Source of the DNA: Luscinia megarhynchos
Lineage: Eukaryota > Chordata > Aves > Passeriformes > Turdidae
DNA length: 64,000 nucleotides
Assembly (NCBI GenBank): GCA_034336665.1
Contig: CM067572.1
Location: 4,766,286-4,830,285, forward strand
Reading direction: 5' to 3'
Of the stretch, positions 11,221 through 22,553 are shown one piece after another. Below the pieces are notes generated by a model. That model saw nothing but the letters and a program-made list of their open reading frames with translations, did no database searches and was not told the origin of the DNA. Position numbers and translations under genes: made by a program. How positions within the stretch are numbered: position 1 is the first letter of the stretch; each line of letters opens with the position of its first letter.

Positions 11221-14200
11221 GTTGGAGATGTTTTCTCTGCCATGGATCAAAGTCTGTTTATAGGTGCAGCGTTTATTCCTCTCTCAAGGTCCCTTTTGAC
11301 ATGACCTGCCATTTCCACATGCACAAATTCGATTGAAATCAGTTCAAATACAAGTAGTAGACAATTGTTTTCAGCCACATTTGCCTTCCAGGACCCAGAT
11401 GGATTGTATTAGCCATGAACAGTCACGTATGCAATATAATACTGAGAAGTCTTGTACCTGGGTATCACACTGGCCATTACACGTTCATTAAAAGCTGTTG
11501 TGCATGTTAATGGGAAGATACAGTTCTTTGTGGTTAAAACACATGGAGTGGAGCCAAGTCTCTATTAAAATTGAAAGCAAGCCTTATCTCTTACAAACAG
11601 TACCATATTCCCCCTCATATGTTTCTGGAGATAGATACACACAGATATCCAGGAACAGCATTAGTGGAGTTTTGCTGTGGAAAGTAAAAAATCTAGGAGG
11701 AGGGAGAGATTTGAGTGAGAATGAGGTGCTCTAGTATACCCATGGAATTTCTTGTTCTCACCAGGGCATTACAACAATATTAAAACATCAAATATGCCAA
11801 ACAGTTTTGCCACAGGAAAAATGTGTAGAATTGTCTTTGTATGATCAGGAATATGTAACTCATAGCATAAAACAGAGGCTTGACTTGTGCTGCTGATTGA
11901 GCCACTAACCAGAAGCTTATTGAAGTTGAATCATATTCAATAAGACTTCATCACAGCTCCTTAGGTGTACTTTTAGTTTGAAGAAATTCTGGGTTTAATA
12001 TGATTCAGGTAGGCTGTGTGGCAAAACTGAAATACAGTTCAGAATTAGAGACTGGAGGGCTGGAGCTTCAGGTGGTGTTCCTAATTTCACCAAAACCTCG
12101 AGAAGCTGTTTTCCTCTCTTTTTTCCCCAATTTTGGTTAATTTTAATGAGGATTACAAGTTTATGAAACTTTATTTGAATAGTATTAGACACTTAGACTA
12201 CTATTTCCCATTGTCTGGTTAAATGGGATCCCAGTGGCAGTAAGGGTGGAAATAGCTGGAGTTTAGGCTATGTGCATTCATCCATGATTTCTGAGATGAG
12301 GAATGGACACTGCTAAGTCACAGCTCTCACTTGGTATTTATATATATATACATACACATATAGAATTAATTCCAAGGATGAGGAATTCTGATCAAAAGTT
12401 TAAAAATACTGACTTTTAAAATATGCATGTTGCATTTCTTTCTTCTCCTTTTCCTTCACACACATCTGTCAAATGAGATGGTGAGAACAGTGCAGATGCA
12501 CTGGTATTAGATTTAATTTCTAACTCTCAAAAAACCCCCAACAATTAGGGCTGTGATTGCAGTGCAGAAAACTTGGGGGAGTTAAGAAAAAAAAAAAGAA
12601 ATGCCTTGCAGGTCCCTTTTAGCTTGTGTTTGTACATTTGTACATCCTGTGATTTCTTTAGGTCCAGACTCAGGGTAAGTTGGTGGCTGTACTCAGTGTA
12701 AAGGGCATGGGAGGAATCCATCTCCCCTCCTTCTGGACAGAACAACTGATTCTGTGCCAAGAAGGAAATTAATTCTTCTAATACAAGGCAACAACAAATT
12801 ATGGTTTCCAGCCACAGAAGGTAGAAGTGAAGGGAAAAGTGTGTCTCTGAAGAACAATGTTTCTTGGGATTGTGATTGTACGGTGTTTCTGGGGGCTGTT
12901 CCTGCCAGTGAAACAGTGAGTCCTCCCTCTCCAGGGCTGCAGTATGGGGTTCCAACTGAGCCATAAAGAGATCAGGCTGCTGCAGGAGAGCCACATGTCA
13001 CAGCAGAAGCTTTACCTGAAAAAAACCACCCAGGACCAGGTCTCTGTGCTCAAATAATCTGAACTCCTTTTGTTTAGTTTTGTTCTGTGTTTATTTTTAG
13101 GGAGGGGTGTGGGTTTTTTGTTGCTGATTTTATTTTTCTCCCCCAAAGAACAGACAGATAATTGCTTTTAATATATCTGTGACTTGAGTTTGGATAGGGG
13201 TCCATGTATGTACATCCCTGAAGAAAGAAAAGGGTCAGATTTGAGCAGTAAGAACATGGGGCTTGTAAGATCATATCTTTATTTTGCTGGTAGAAAGCAG
13301 TAGTACCTGGTGTATTAGATTTTAAAATAAAAATGGAGATGTCTCTTGGTCTGTTTGTTGTTCCATATGGACTGTGGTGATACTGAGAGGACAAAACAAA
13401 AGGGTTTTGGGGTTTTTATACTTCATTTCCCCCTTTTTCTCAGACTAATTCAATAATACCTACATGATTTGTAGGTTTGTGCTTTTCTCCATTCCATCTT
13501 TTTTTGTGTATGTCACTGAAATATATATGCAACTGTAATGGATTTCAGAACAGAATGTGTATCATGCCTCTTGCTTTGTATTTTTATTCAGTGGCCTGTC
13601 TGTTTAGGCATCCTGGGAAAGATTCCTTCTTACAGACATCTTTATCTGTTTGTTCTCTGAGCCTCCATAATGAATCTGGTTTTGTACTCTCTAGAATTAA
13701 TATAAATTGTAAAAAAGCTTTGTCAGTTCCTCTTATTTACTTTCCTTGGAGTTGTTATATTTTGCCTTTGATGTCATAAATTTCATAAGCTTAAACACCC
13801 TTAGAAGTTCATTTCAGGGAGTTTATCAGCAGAACATGAAAATCCTCTATTTTTACCTAAGTTACCTAGTCAGCTATGTGATTTATCTTTATGCTTCTGT
13901 ACTTGTATTCTCTCTCCAGTGCTGAAAGGATAATATTTATATATCAGCAATTAATTAATGGTTAAGTGTTCTTATTGACGTGTTGGGTTTGTAATTGATG
14001 GTGGAGTATTTCAGTCATGGATGCAAATGAGATCAAGCACCAAAAAGGGTCCAGGTTCTTGTTTAAAATCTATTCTGAAAATGGATTCCATTATTCTGAG
14101 GAATCCTCATGAAAGGCTCTCGAGGAGTTGAAAAATCCTGTGGAGACATTCTCTCACTCTGAGTGGGCCAGCAGGAAAGACAGAACAGAATAATTGTCCA

Positions 14201-17177
14201 GAAGTCATGCAGAAAAGAATTAAGTGGGCATGTTGTTATTCAAAAATATTTGTTGAGCTACCAATTCTCGTTCAGGTGAAGAGAGGTTATTTTAACTTTT
14301 TAGAATGATGCCCCATGTAACAGCCCTCATGGATTTAATGCAGGAATTTTTTAGTAATAAAAAGAAGGTTTCTTCTCCATTGGCTGAAGATGAATTATTG
14401 TGCATTTCTTTCTGTAGCCTCCCATGCTTTAAGCAGTGCTGCTTTTCTCTACCATCTTCCTTCCTGTTTAAAACTCTGGCCAGTAAGGACCATGCATTCT
14501 CAAAGCAGACTCTGAAAATATGATAGCAGGGCTTTGCTGGCAACAAGGAGGAAAATATGGAGAAATGGGAATGAAACAATCCTTTGATGTTGAGGAAGTG
14601 AAATGCCTCTTCCGGCAGCAGCAAAAAATAGGACATCTTATGATATACTTTTGTGTCCTAGAACATTTCACAGTTCCTCATTAAATGGCTTTCTCAAGAA
14701 CAGCAAGATCCCACTGAACATTGCAGTGGCTGCAGAGATTGGATTTCTGCTTCAGCACCAGATTTTTTTCCTCCTTGTCCATGCCTTTGTGAAAAGCTCA
14801 CAGTTCTTTTCGTGTTTTCGAATTCTTGCATACAGAAGTTTAAAACCAAGAACAGAAGGTCAAGAAAGTTGTGTTTCAGTGGGACTTTCTAGTCAGTATT
14901 CCCTCAAGAAAACTAGTGCTTGGAGACATATCTGGAATTTTCATATCAAGCTGCTGAAACATAATTCATGACTTCAGGAAATCCATCCAGACCATATCTT
15001 CTTTCTTTGAGAATTAACCAGTCATTAGTATAAAAATAAGCTTAATCTTTCTCAATTTGGGAAAGATCCTGGGTTTAAGGAGTTTGTGGAATGGACTCCA
15101 GGAATGATTTCTTCACAGAAAATTCAATGCAAGGAGATTTCAAATTTCTGTCTCCTGAAAACTAGACAAAATATACAAGGGAAAAACTTAAGAGAAAGGG
15201 AAAATCCTATTCTGCTTTCAGACTAACATTTGAACTATATTATTAAAAATGTATGAACTCCCTGAATATAAATCATCTGCTGAAGGAAGGATGGCAAGTC
15301 AAAGTTCTGACTCTCATCTTCCAATATTTCTTTACAGACAAGGTTTATAGGAAGAAGTAAAAACTTCTATTGTCCTGAATGGGATGGTTGAAAACAACAG
15401 GCAAGGATTTTGGGCATATGAAACCCCTTACACAGTTATGAGCTGAATGTGCTGGAGAGAAGCATGCATTGGACTTGGAAATTTGTTGACCTTTATCTTC
15501 AATTGCAGATTATTTAAAAGGCAGGAAAATTGGCCAAACATGTAGAGAGAAGGCTTCACCAATGAAGAGGCCATTCCACATGCTTGTCTGCTATCCCTGA
15601 AAAGAAGTAATCTTCCTTGGCTTCTGCTGGCCAAAGAAACACATTACTGCAAGAGCTGACATAATGAAAACATCTTCCTGATGTGGTTTCAGCTTTGTGT
15701 TTTCTGTGAAACGTGGAGCAATAGTTGCATGCTCATATCAGGGGAGACTGTGCATTAATCAGTTTGGGTTCGTGGTTAGCAGCATGTGCTTTCCCTCTAG
15801 AACAAAAGCCCTTGGGAGCAGTAGAGTGTCAGAGGCTGTTTCTGATGCAGGTTTTAAGGTGAGATTATTTCATGTACAGAATAAAGATTGAGCCTTAGAA
15901 ATGCAGCAACTGAGAATGGCTGGATAATGTTTAGTGTCTGAAAATGTCATAGCACCAAATACTGAAAAGGTGGGGTGTTTGTCTTGTTTCTTTCATCTCT
16001 GGTGCCATGGATAAAGAGACTATATAGAAACAATGGCAGCTTTTTTTTAGTTTTGCCTTTTACTTCAGTGGAAGGAACATTGGGCCTTTTGGCAGAGAAT
16101 AGACTTTAAATCTTGCAGGTGACCATATCACAATTACCTTTCCAAATGGAAAAGTATGTCTCTGCTACTGCAACAGAAACAGCCATGGACTGTAGGCTAT
16201 GCTTTATTTCTTTGATTCTAGATATCAAACTAAAACTGTCTTTAATGACTCCATCCCCCTTGCTTGGACTTCTATTATAAGCACCTGTCAATTACCACTT
16301 CTTTTTAATAATAAAAAATTCAGGGAAAACAGTTGATAGCCCACAAATACATGGCCATCAAATTGCTGAGGTAACTAATGTGAAAGACATCTAAAGCTGA
16401 GAATCTATGTTAATCTACTTTTTGATGTGGTTATAGATTGAATAATAATTTATGTTGACCTGCTTTCCCCAATGCCTCATATTTATAAAGAGTATAAATA
16501 AATTGTGGCTGAGCCTAGAAGTAAATTAAGTGTTCAGATGCAGTGACTTTAGAATGTATTTATGGAATTAGCTTCTTCTTTGATATACGTGTGCCAGTGT
16601 TTCATGAACTGTAGGCTGATCCCTCCCTACACATTTGTCAGGACATGACCTCCAATCTTGCAAGTTTATTTTCTTCACAAAATCTTCCTTCCTTCTAGCT
16701 GCTGTGACATCATCCATATAAAGTCTGAAAAAATTTTCATCTAGGTTTCCCTCTCTGTAAGGCCAGAGGAAAAAAAAGCAAAGGTTTTTTTAAACTCCTT
16801 GTAAAGTGCAGAGTCATTTTCTGGGGAAGCTCATTCTGGTTCCTGTTATGCTGGTGAGTTTTGTGAAGAAAATATTTTCCATTATACCCAGGCCTGATGG
16901 CAGTAAAATATTTAGCATAAAATCCCCTGACGTTTTTTTTTGCAGCAAACCCAGAACATGTAGATGTAGTAGATTTTTGAGACTTTACATGCCATAATGT
17001 TTTAGAATGTAGGTTACAATAGGGACAAAGATAATGAACACATCCCTGCATAAACCCAGGACAATTCTCTGTGAACAGGGAGGCTCCCACTTGCTCTTCT
17101 CTCCCTTTAAGGAAAGAGGAAGGAAAAAGAGGGTCTTGCTCTAGGGCAACTGTAATGGCTTTGAACTGAAGGAGGCT
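11221..17177. other. Gene-free stretch, no recognised repeat family
   Basis: No gene or mobile element is recognised, except possible further decayed remains of the L2-like element up to about 11530. A short TA/CA microsatellite lies at 12336-12360. Bases 12790-13050 are more G+C-rich, and a short open stretch there is reported as a finding. The rest is ordinary A+T-rich non-coding sequence. Confidence 0.55.
12336..12360. repeat. Short TA/CATA microsatellite
   Basis: The run TTTATATATATATACATACACATA is a short alternating purine-pyrimidine tract of about 25 bases with mixed TA and CATA units. It is a simple sequence repeat. Confidence 0.75.
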
Positions 17178-17385
17178 CATTCCAGATTAGGTAAAAAGAA
17201 GAAATTTTTTATAATGGTGAAACATCAGAACAGGTTTCCCAGAGAGGCTGAGGCTGCAGCATCCCTGGAAATGTCCAAGACCAGGTTTGAGCAACCTGGG
17301 GTGGTGAAAGATGTCCCTGCTCATGGCAGGGGTGGGACTGGATGGCTTTTAAATGTCCCTTCCAACTCACCCTGTTGTGTTTTAT
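17178..17385 (+). mobile_element. CR1 LINE 3'-end fragment
   Basis: This short 5'-truncated CR1 copy in sense orientation consists only of the 3' region. Landmarks in order are a 'TTAGGTAAAAAGAAGAAATT' block (17187 onward), 'CAGGTTTCCCAGAGAGGCTG' (17231 onward), 'CATCCCTGGAAATGT' (17261 onward), 'GATGTCCCTGCTCATGGCAG' (17310 onward) and 'TGTCCCTTCCAACTC' (about 17354). The terminal ATTCTATGATTCT octamer repeats are missing, because the copy stops after the CCAACTCACC block. It is about 200 bp long, non-coding and inactive. Confidence 0.92.
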
Positions 17386-18555
17386 TAATTCTTCACTCTG
17401 CCATAGCCTTCTGCTTGATCTGTCACAACTTTCTAGATCCGATGCCCCATTCACTCAGAACTTGGGAACGTGATTCATTTAAAGTTTTATAGAGAGATAA
17501 TAGCAATGTAAATAAATTTTACAGTAACTCATAATGCTTTTAATAGCATGGATGTTGATAGAGTTTTTCTACAAAGTCCCAAGGCATTTTATACAGCTAC
17601 AGCTACACTATTAAAATAGGAAAAGCCATAAAATATAGAAGGTGTGTGTGGCAAAAAAAGAACCTTAATCCTGTGTGAATCTGTGAAGTGTAAACCTGGA
17701 TCTTAAGCATTATTGTCTTCAGGCTAAGCTTAAAAATCATAGGTGTATGAATAAAATATTTATTGTTGATTTTGTGAATGAAGGCTAGAACTTAAAAGCA
17801 AATTTATTTTCACTAAAAATCTCCATACTAAAACTATTAAATAGGCAGTTATTAATCATATATTATTTCAAAAATCTCCAGTGCCAAGTTTAAAAGAGGG
17901 CTTGCCCAGAAAATGGAAGCAAGATCAGAAGTTGGAACAACTGTGTGGCCGTAGCAGGATGTTACAGTGTCCATGAAGGCTCCATTCTGTGGTACATAGC
18001 TGTGTCTGAAACTTCATGCAGGTTTTCTTCTTGGCTGTAGTTAAAGGTGCATTTTTTCTTTAATTTTCAAACCTTTTCAGCTTCTCCCTTTCCATTCCAC
18101 ATCTGCTTGAGCACGTCCTGTTAGTGCCTGAATATCTGATTTAGCAGCCTGCACAAGATCTATCCCCAGAATTTTTAATACGTACCAAGTATTTGACTTA
18201 CTGTAGTAGATCCTTGATGAATTATGCTGGAATATTGATAGAAAAGAGATAAATCTGATTTGGAAAGGTCAGGCAGAAAAAAAAGGGTGTTACTTTGAAC
18301 TCCATCATTTGGAAGATGCAATCTTGGGGAAAAGAGGGAGGGGGACAGGCAAAAGGAGTTTATAGATTAAGGACATTAGGACTTCTTGGATCAGATGGGG
18401 CTGTTAAACTTCTATCAAGGACAGTAGACAAACGGTCTGTAGAGATCTGAGGCCATTAGTTATTAGGTCTAGCAAGTCAGGAGGTGGATGAAAACAGACA
18501 AAAAACCAAATGCAGTGTCTGTCTTCAGAAATGATGCAGCTCAGCCTCAACTGTC

Positions 18556-18568
18556 AAAAAAAAAAAAA
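18556..18568. repeat. Poly(A) run
   Basis: A run of about 13 A residues follows CAACTGTC. It lies about 80 bases upstream of the old CR1 copy and could be an unrelated slippage tract. Confidence 0.6.
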
Positions 18569-18639
18569 GTGAGAAATAATTAAAGTACTCTGAAGTAACT
18601 CTAACACTGCAGAGAAATACATAACTGCTGGTGTGGGTT

Positions 18640-19479
18640 TACTGAGAGCACATCACATCGAATGAGTCTAATTTTCTTTTACAACCAAGCAGCTTCTTTT
18701 GTGGACAGGTAAGAAGCTGTAGGTGTTAGAGATTGACAGGGCTTTGCTGAGGCCAGCCTGTTTTCATGGCATTCTCACAAGGCAGGCAGAGAAATGCTGG
18801 AGCTCTGCTTAATGGAGTGCAAGACCGGCTGTATTAATGCACTCAGAGACCTTAGCAAAAGTTCACTTCAAAATGGGGGACAACTTGTCTCCAAAGACAG
18901 AGCTGGGAGTTATGTTGGGTCATGAGCTGAGCAAGCCAAGGCTTTGATGTGCAAGATTTACAGTTAACTCTTACAGGTACAAGTGATCACCCTGGTAAAA
19001 GCTTGGCTCAGTATCTACTGTTTAATTTTGAGTACTGCACTTGGAGCAGGATGCAGCCCAGCAGCAGGAGTGATCAGAGCCTCAAGAACAAGATGTATAA
19101 TGACTGACTGATTGACACAAACCAGAGCTTAGAGGATGGAGGAAGGGAAGGTTGATGGAGGAGCACACAGTTTCTGAAAACTTTAAGGATCTTGTAGGAA
19201 AGAAGAGTCTAAACTGTGTTCTGTACTCCAGGTGATAGGGCAGATTGCAAGGAGCATCAACTGAAGCAAAAAAGATTCAGACTAGATAATAAAATTATCT
19301 GCAAACTGTCTAATGATGCACATTTTTCTGAATTGTTCTGTAAAGTGTCATTAGAGATCTTTAATGAGACAAATATTTAACTGATGCAATTAAGTTTATT
19401 TGAGCCTTTCTTAAGGCAAGGAGATACACATGATGAACTTTCTGAGTTCATTCTTTCATCATTTTTCTGTGATTCTATT
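18640..19479 (+). mobile_element. Old, diverged CR1 LINE copy
   Basis: Although strongly decayed, the landmarks follow the CR1 order in sense orientation. Near 18712-18790 a stretch resembles the reverse-transcriptase segment (GAAGCTGTAGGTGTTAGAGA, GGGCTTTGCTGAGG, then GGCATTCTCACAAGG). A later block reads 'GCACTTGGAGCAGGATGCAG' (19037 onward), then 'TGATCAGAGCCTCAAGAACA' (19071), then 'CAAGGAGCATCAACTGAAGC' (19248) and 'AGATTCAGACTAGATAATAA' (19272). A CR1-like end follows at 19434-19479 (GATGAACTTTCTGAGTTCAT...CTGTGATTCTATT). The element must carry internal deletions, because RT sequence and the 3' end lie under 800 bases apart. The start is uncertain. Divergence is much higher than in the copies at 6475 and 57430, implying an older subfamily. 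Confidence 0.65.
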
Positions 19480-20391
19480 AATTACTTTAGGAGATCATAG
19501 TGTACTAACATGATTTTCCTCACATTTTGTTGGAGACTGGTAACAAATCTTCCAATTCATCATACTATCCTGTGAGCTGGCAGTCATATCTCTCTGCTAA
19601 AGCGTTTATAAAATGCAAAATGAGTAAATAGTCTTTTAATGAAATGTATCCATGAAATGTAGGCCATTTCCTCTCAGAATTGAATTAAGCATTACAAGTG
19701 ATCAATAACTAGATTTCTGCATCTACTGAAAAGCTCTGCTGTAGAGTTATATAAATAGTTCAGAGTAAAATAGAATATGGCTGATATTTTATCACTCTGG
19801 CTCTGGAAACATCCAAAACCTGCTGGCTGTCTTAAAAGATGTGACTGGATAAATTGATCCTCTTTCATCTGTAGGCTACTGGGTCAGCTTTAGCTTAACC
19901 CCAGAATTAACGGTCATAGCTTCTATCACAGGCTACCAGAGACCTCTGCAAAAAACTGAAGAATCCTGAGTAGATGTCTGAGGCTCTGACAAGTATTCAT
20001 TATCCCTTTTGGAGAGTTAACAAAAGCACAGAGTCAAAATCTGCAAGAATTAAGGCATGTAATTGAATATATCACAACAAAAGCAGCTTTAGATACTGTG
20101 AGCCTGTTTTTCTTTGACTTTAGTGGTCTTGCCCTAAGCTGGTTAAGAACACTTAGTTGTGGACATGTATCAGGTGACTGTGCTGTATTCCTTTACATAC
20201 AAGAAAATTCCTTCAGTCCATAGCTGAGTGCCACTGGTCCCAAGTGTCAACTCAATATCCAAACACAAACATCCCTGAACAAGGAAGTGCATCATTTTCT
20301 GTAATAAAAAGCTCCTCAAAAAGATTAATCCACCTTGTCTGGTTTGGGGGTAGACATTGTGTATCATAAATGGAAATATTTTCTATTTCAA

Positions 20392-20417
20392 AGCTTCCTC
20401 TTCAATCAGAGGAAGCT
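20392..20417. repeat. Perfect 10-bp stem hairpin
   Basis: AGCTTCCTCT at 20392-20401 is the exact reverse complement of AGAGGAAGCT at 20408-20417, and the loop is the six bases TCAATC. The pairing does not extend further. Nothing nearby suggests a terminator or a microRNA precursor, which would need a longer stem, so I record it only as a structure. Confidence 0.85.
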
Positions 20418-21620
20418 ATTAAAAGTTACTTATTTGTTAATTAATTGAGAGTCAGATATCTGTCTGCTATGGGTATAATGGGAACCTAATATCCATCAAT
20501 GCCACCAGTACAGACAGATATTCCTTCTTTCTTTAGGTTATACATGCTTTTAGATTTTAAAATGCTTTTATTGGAGTATTATTCAGATGTTAAGACTTAA
20601 GTATTACTCACTGGCCTCTCCTTCAACCTTCAGTCTTAGTGAGCTGTGTGCTCCACTGTGTAAATTGGGTCTGTTTCATCTTCTGCTATTTATGTGATTG
20701 TTTTCATATTCCATTTCTTGCTCTGGAAGTGGTTGCTTATTGTGCTAAAAGGACTCTTTCAGTTCTCCCAGCTCCATAATGTGCTCACATCTCATGTTTT
20801 TTCTGAGAGGGGCAGGCGAGGTCAGAGTCACTTGCTGGGGAAGGAAGGACGAAAGGTGTTTGGTGACAGTGTGTGTCTCCATTTCAGTTTTGTACATAAT
20901 GGCAGTGGAGAATTTCAAAACTGTGGATGCACTTGCACTCTCCCTTTAAAACAGCTTCAGATAACTTCATCTTCTCATCCCCTTCCTCCTCACTCACCAG
21001 TGAGCAGGGCATGAGCTCTCTGACTCCTTTCTTGTCCTATTGAGAGCCCTCTGGTTAACCAAGTTTTCCAGGCTTCTGTTCATTGTTTCCATCTGACCTG
21101 CACAGTTGTCTCTTCAATTGCTTCATGGTGTATACGAGAGTGTTTTAAGCTACCTGACTATTAAGGGATGTCTGTATTTTGCTACAGTGCTTCTCATTTT
21201 CATTTCTGTTTTGTCGCTGTTATAACTGGAAGCCGTAATTAACCACGTACTTCACATGTGTTACCTGTTACCAAGGCAATATTGTCTTTAAATCTGAGGA
21301 GGTGGTTTTGCTTTCTTTATATCCCAAGTGCTCTATTCTGATTTCAGATCTGCACCTGCTTAGCAACAAGACGTGTTTGAGGGGCCAGCTGTAACTTTGG
21401 CTTAAAAGTACAGCCGAGTCGAGATGTGATTGTCCTTAAAAACACCAAAGCCCAGTCTCTAAGTATTTAGCAGTACATCCATATGTTAGAATTATATTAG
21501 ACTCTTAGACCCCAGTGGGGTCTATTTATTTCTTTAAAAGACTTTTGTTTTGCATACAAAACTGCAAGTGTTGGCCTTTGCATGGAGTAAGCAAATTGTT
21601 ATGATCTATGATTAATGGAG

Positions 21621-21676
21621 TGATCTATATCTGTGTATATCTATTTATATATCTATCTATATCTATATATATATTA
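21621..21676. repeat. Imperfect TATC/TA microsatellite
   Basis: The tract is built of ATCTAT, ATCTGT and ATAT units running from TGATCTATATCTG to TATATATATTACAG. The tetranucleotide period is interrupted several times, so it is an old or imperfect microsatellite. Confidence 0.85.
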
Positions 21677-22074
21677 CAGTATGTACTGTGTCAGAAATCC
21701 CCATTCCTGCTATAGTCTAAGTGGCTGAAGCATGCAACATATTTTTCCTGCTGGAGTGTAAAGGAGAGGTAAACAAGCCTTTCCCATCAACTCCAATACT
21801 TTTTTTTAGTGTAGGAATATTCTTTCTTCTCAGTTGCATTGTGTCCATTTGCTATTTGCTGCCAGGCATCCCAGCACAGGCACAGTTGTACCAAATAAGT
21901 TGCCCTCCACCTTATCTTATGCTGAAAAGCTATTCTGGCTTCTCTAGTTCTCTACTTTGAGGTCTTTAACTAAACTCTTCTGTGCCAGGAAGAAAATTTG
22001 TGCAGATGAAAAGCAGACTGTAGAAGGACATAATAATTATACCAGCAGAAAAATGTCAGCAGACTAATGTAGGT

Positions 22075-22086
22075 CCCCTATAGGGG
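22075..22086. repeat. 12-bp perfect palindrome
   Basis: CCCCTATAGGGG is a perfect self-complementary 12-mer. No function is implied; palindromes of this length occur by chance at low frequency in a window of this size. Confidence 0.8.
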
Positions 22087-22543
22087 TTTGAATCATCTTA
22101 TGAAAAGTGAAGCCATTAAATAAAACAAAATGTTAGAGATTTTGTTGGGAGTGACAGAAGCAGCAAAATGTTCTTCCTGCTGTATCTCTGACGTTCAGCA
22201 ATTTTTGGCTGAGTGAAAACAGCAGGCTATCTTTCTGAGTTAGCAGAGCTCAGATGTATATAAAGGTTTCTTAAGGAGAAAAATGTGAACCATGCCCTGG
22301 CAGAAGTACTTGTTGGGTATTTTATAATAAATTTTAAAAAAATAAAATAATCTGGAGCACAATCCTGGGAACAAATGAGCTCAGAGGCGCTGCAGAAGCT
22401 TGCCAGGATCATCTGGTTTTTTTCCCTTTGGGTGCAGGCTCAATTAAAACCCAGAATTTCAAGGCCAATCTATGCAGTTTTGTTAATGGGGGAGAAAATA
22501 AAATAATCAAGTCCTGGGAAAATACCTAGTGATGCATGACACT

Positions 22544-22553
22544 CCCCCCCCCC
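22544..22553. repeat. Poly(C) run
   Basis: About ten consecutive C residues follow CACT. This homopolymer is prone to sequencing-length error. Confidence 0.7.
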
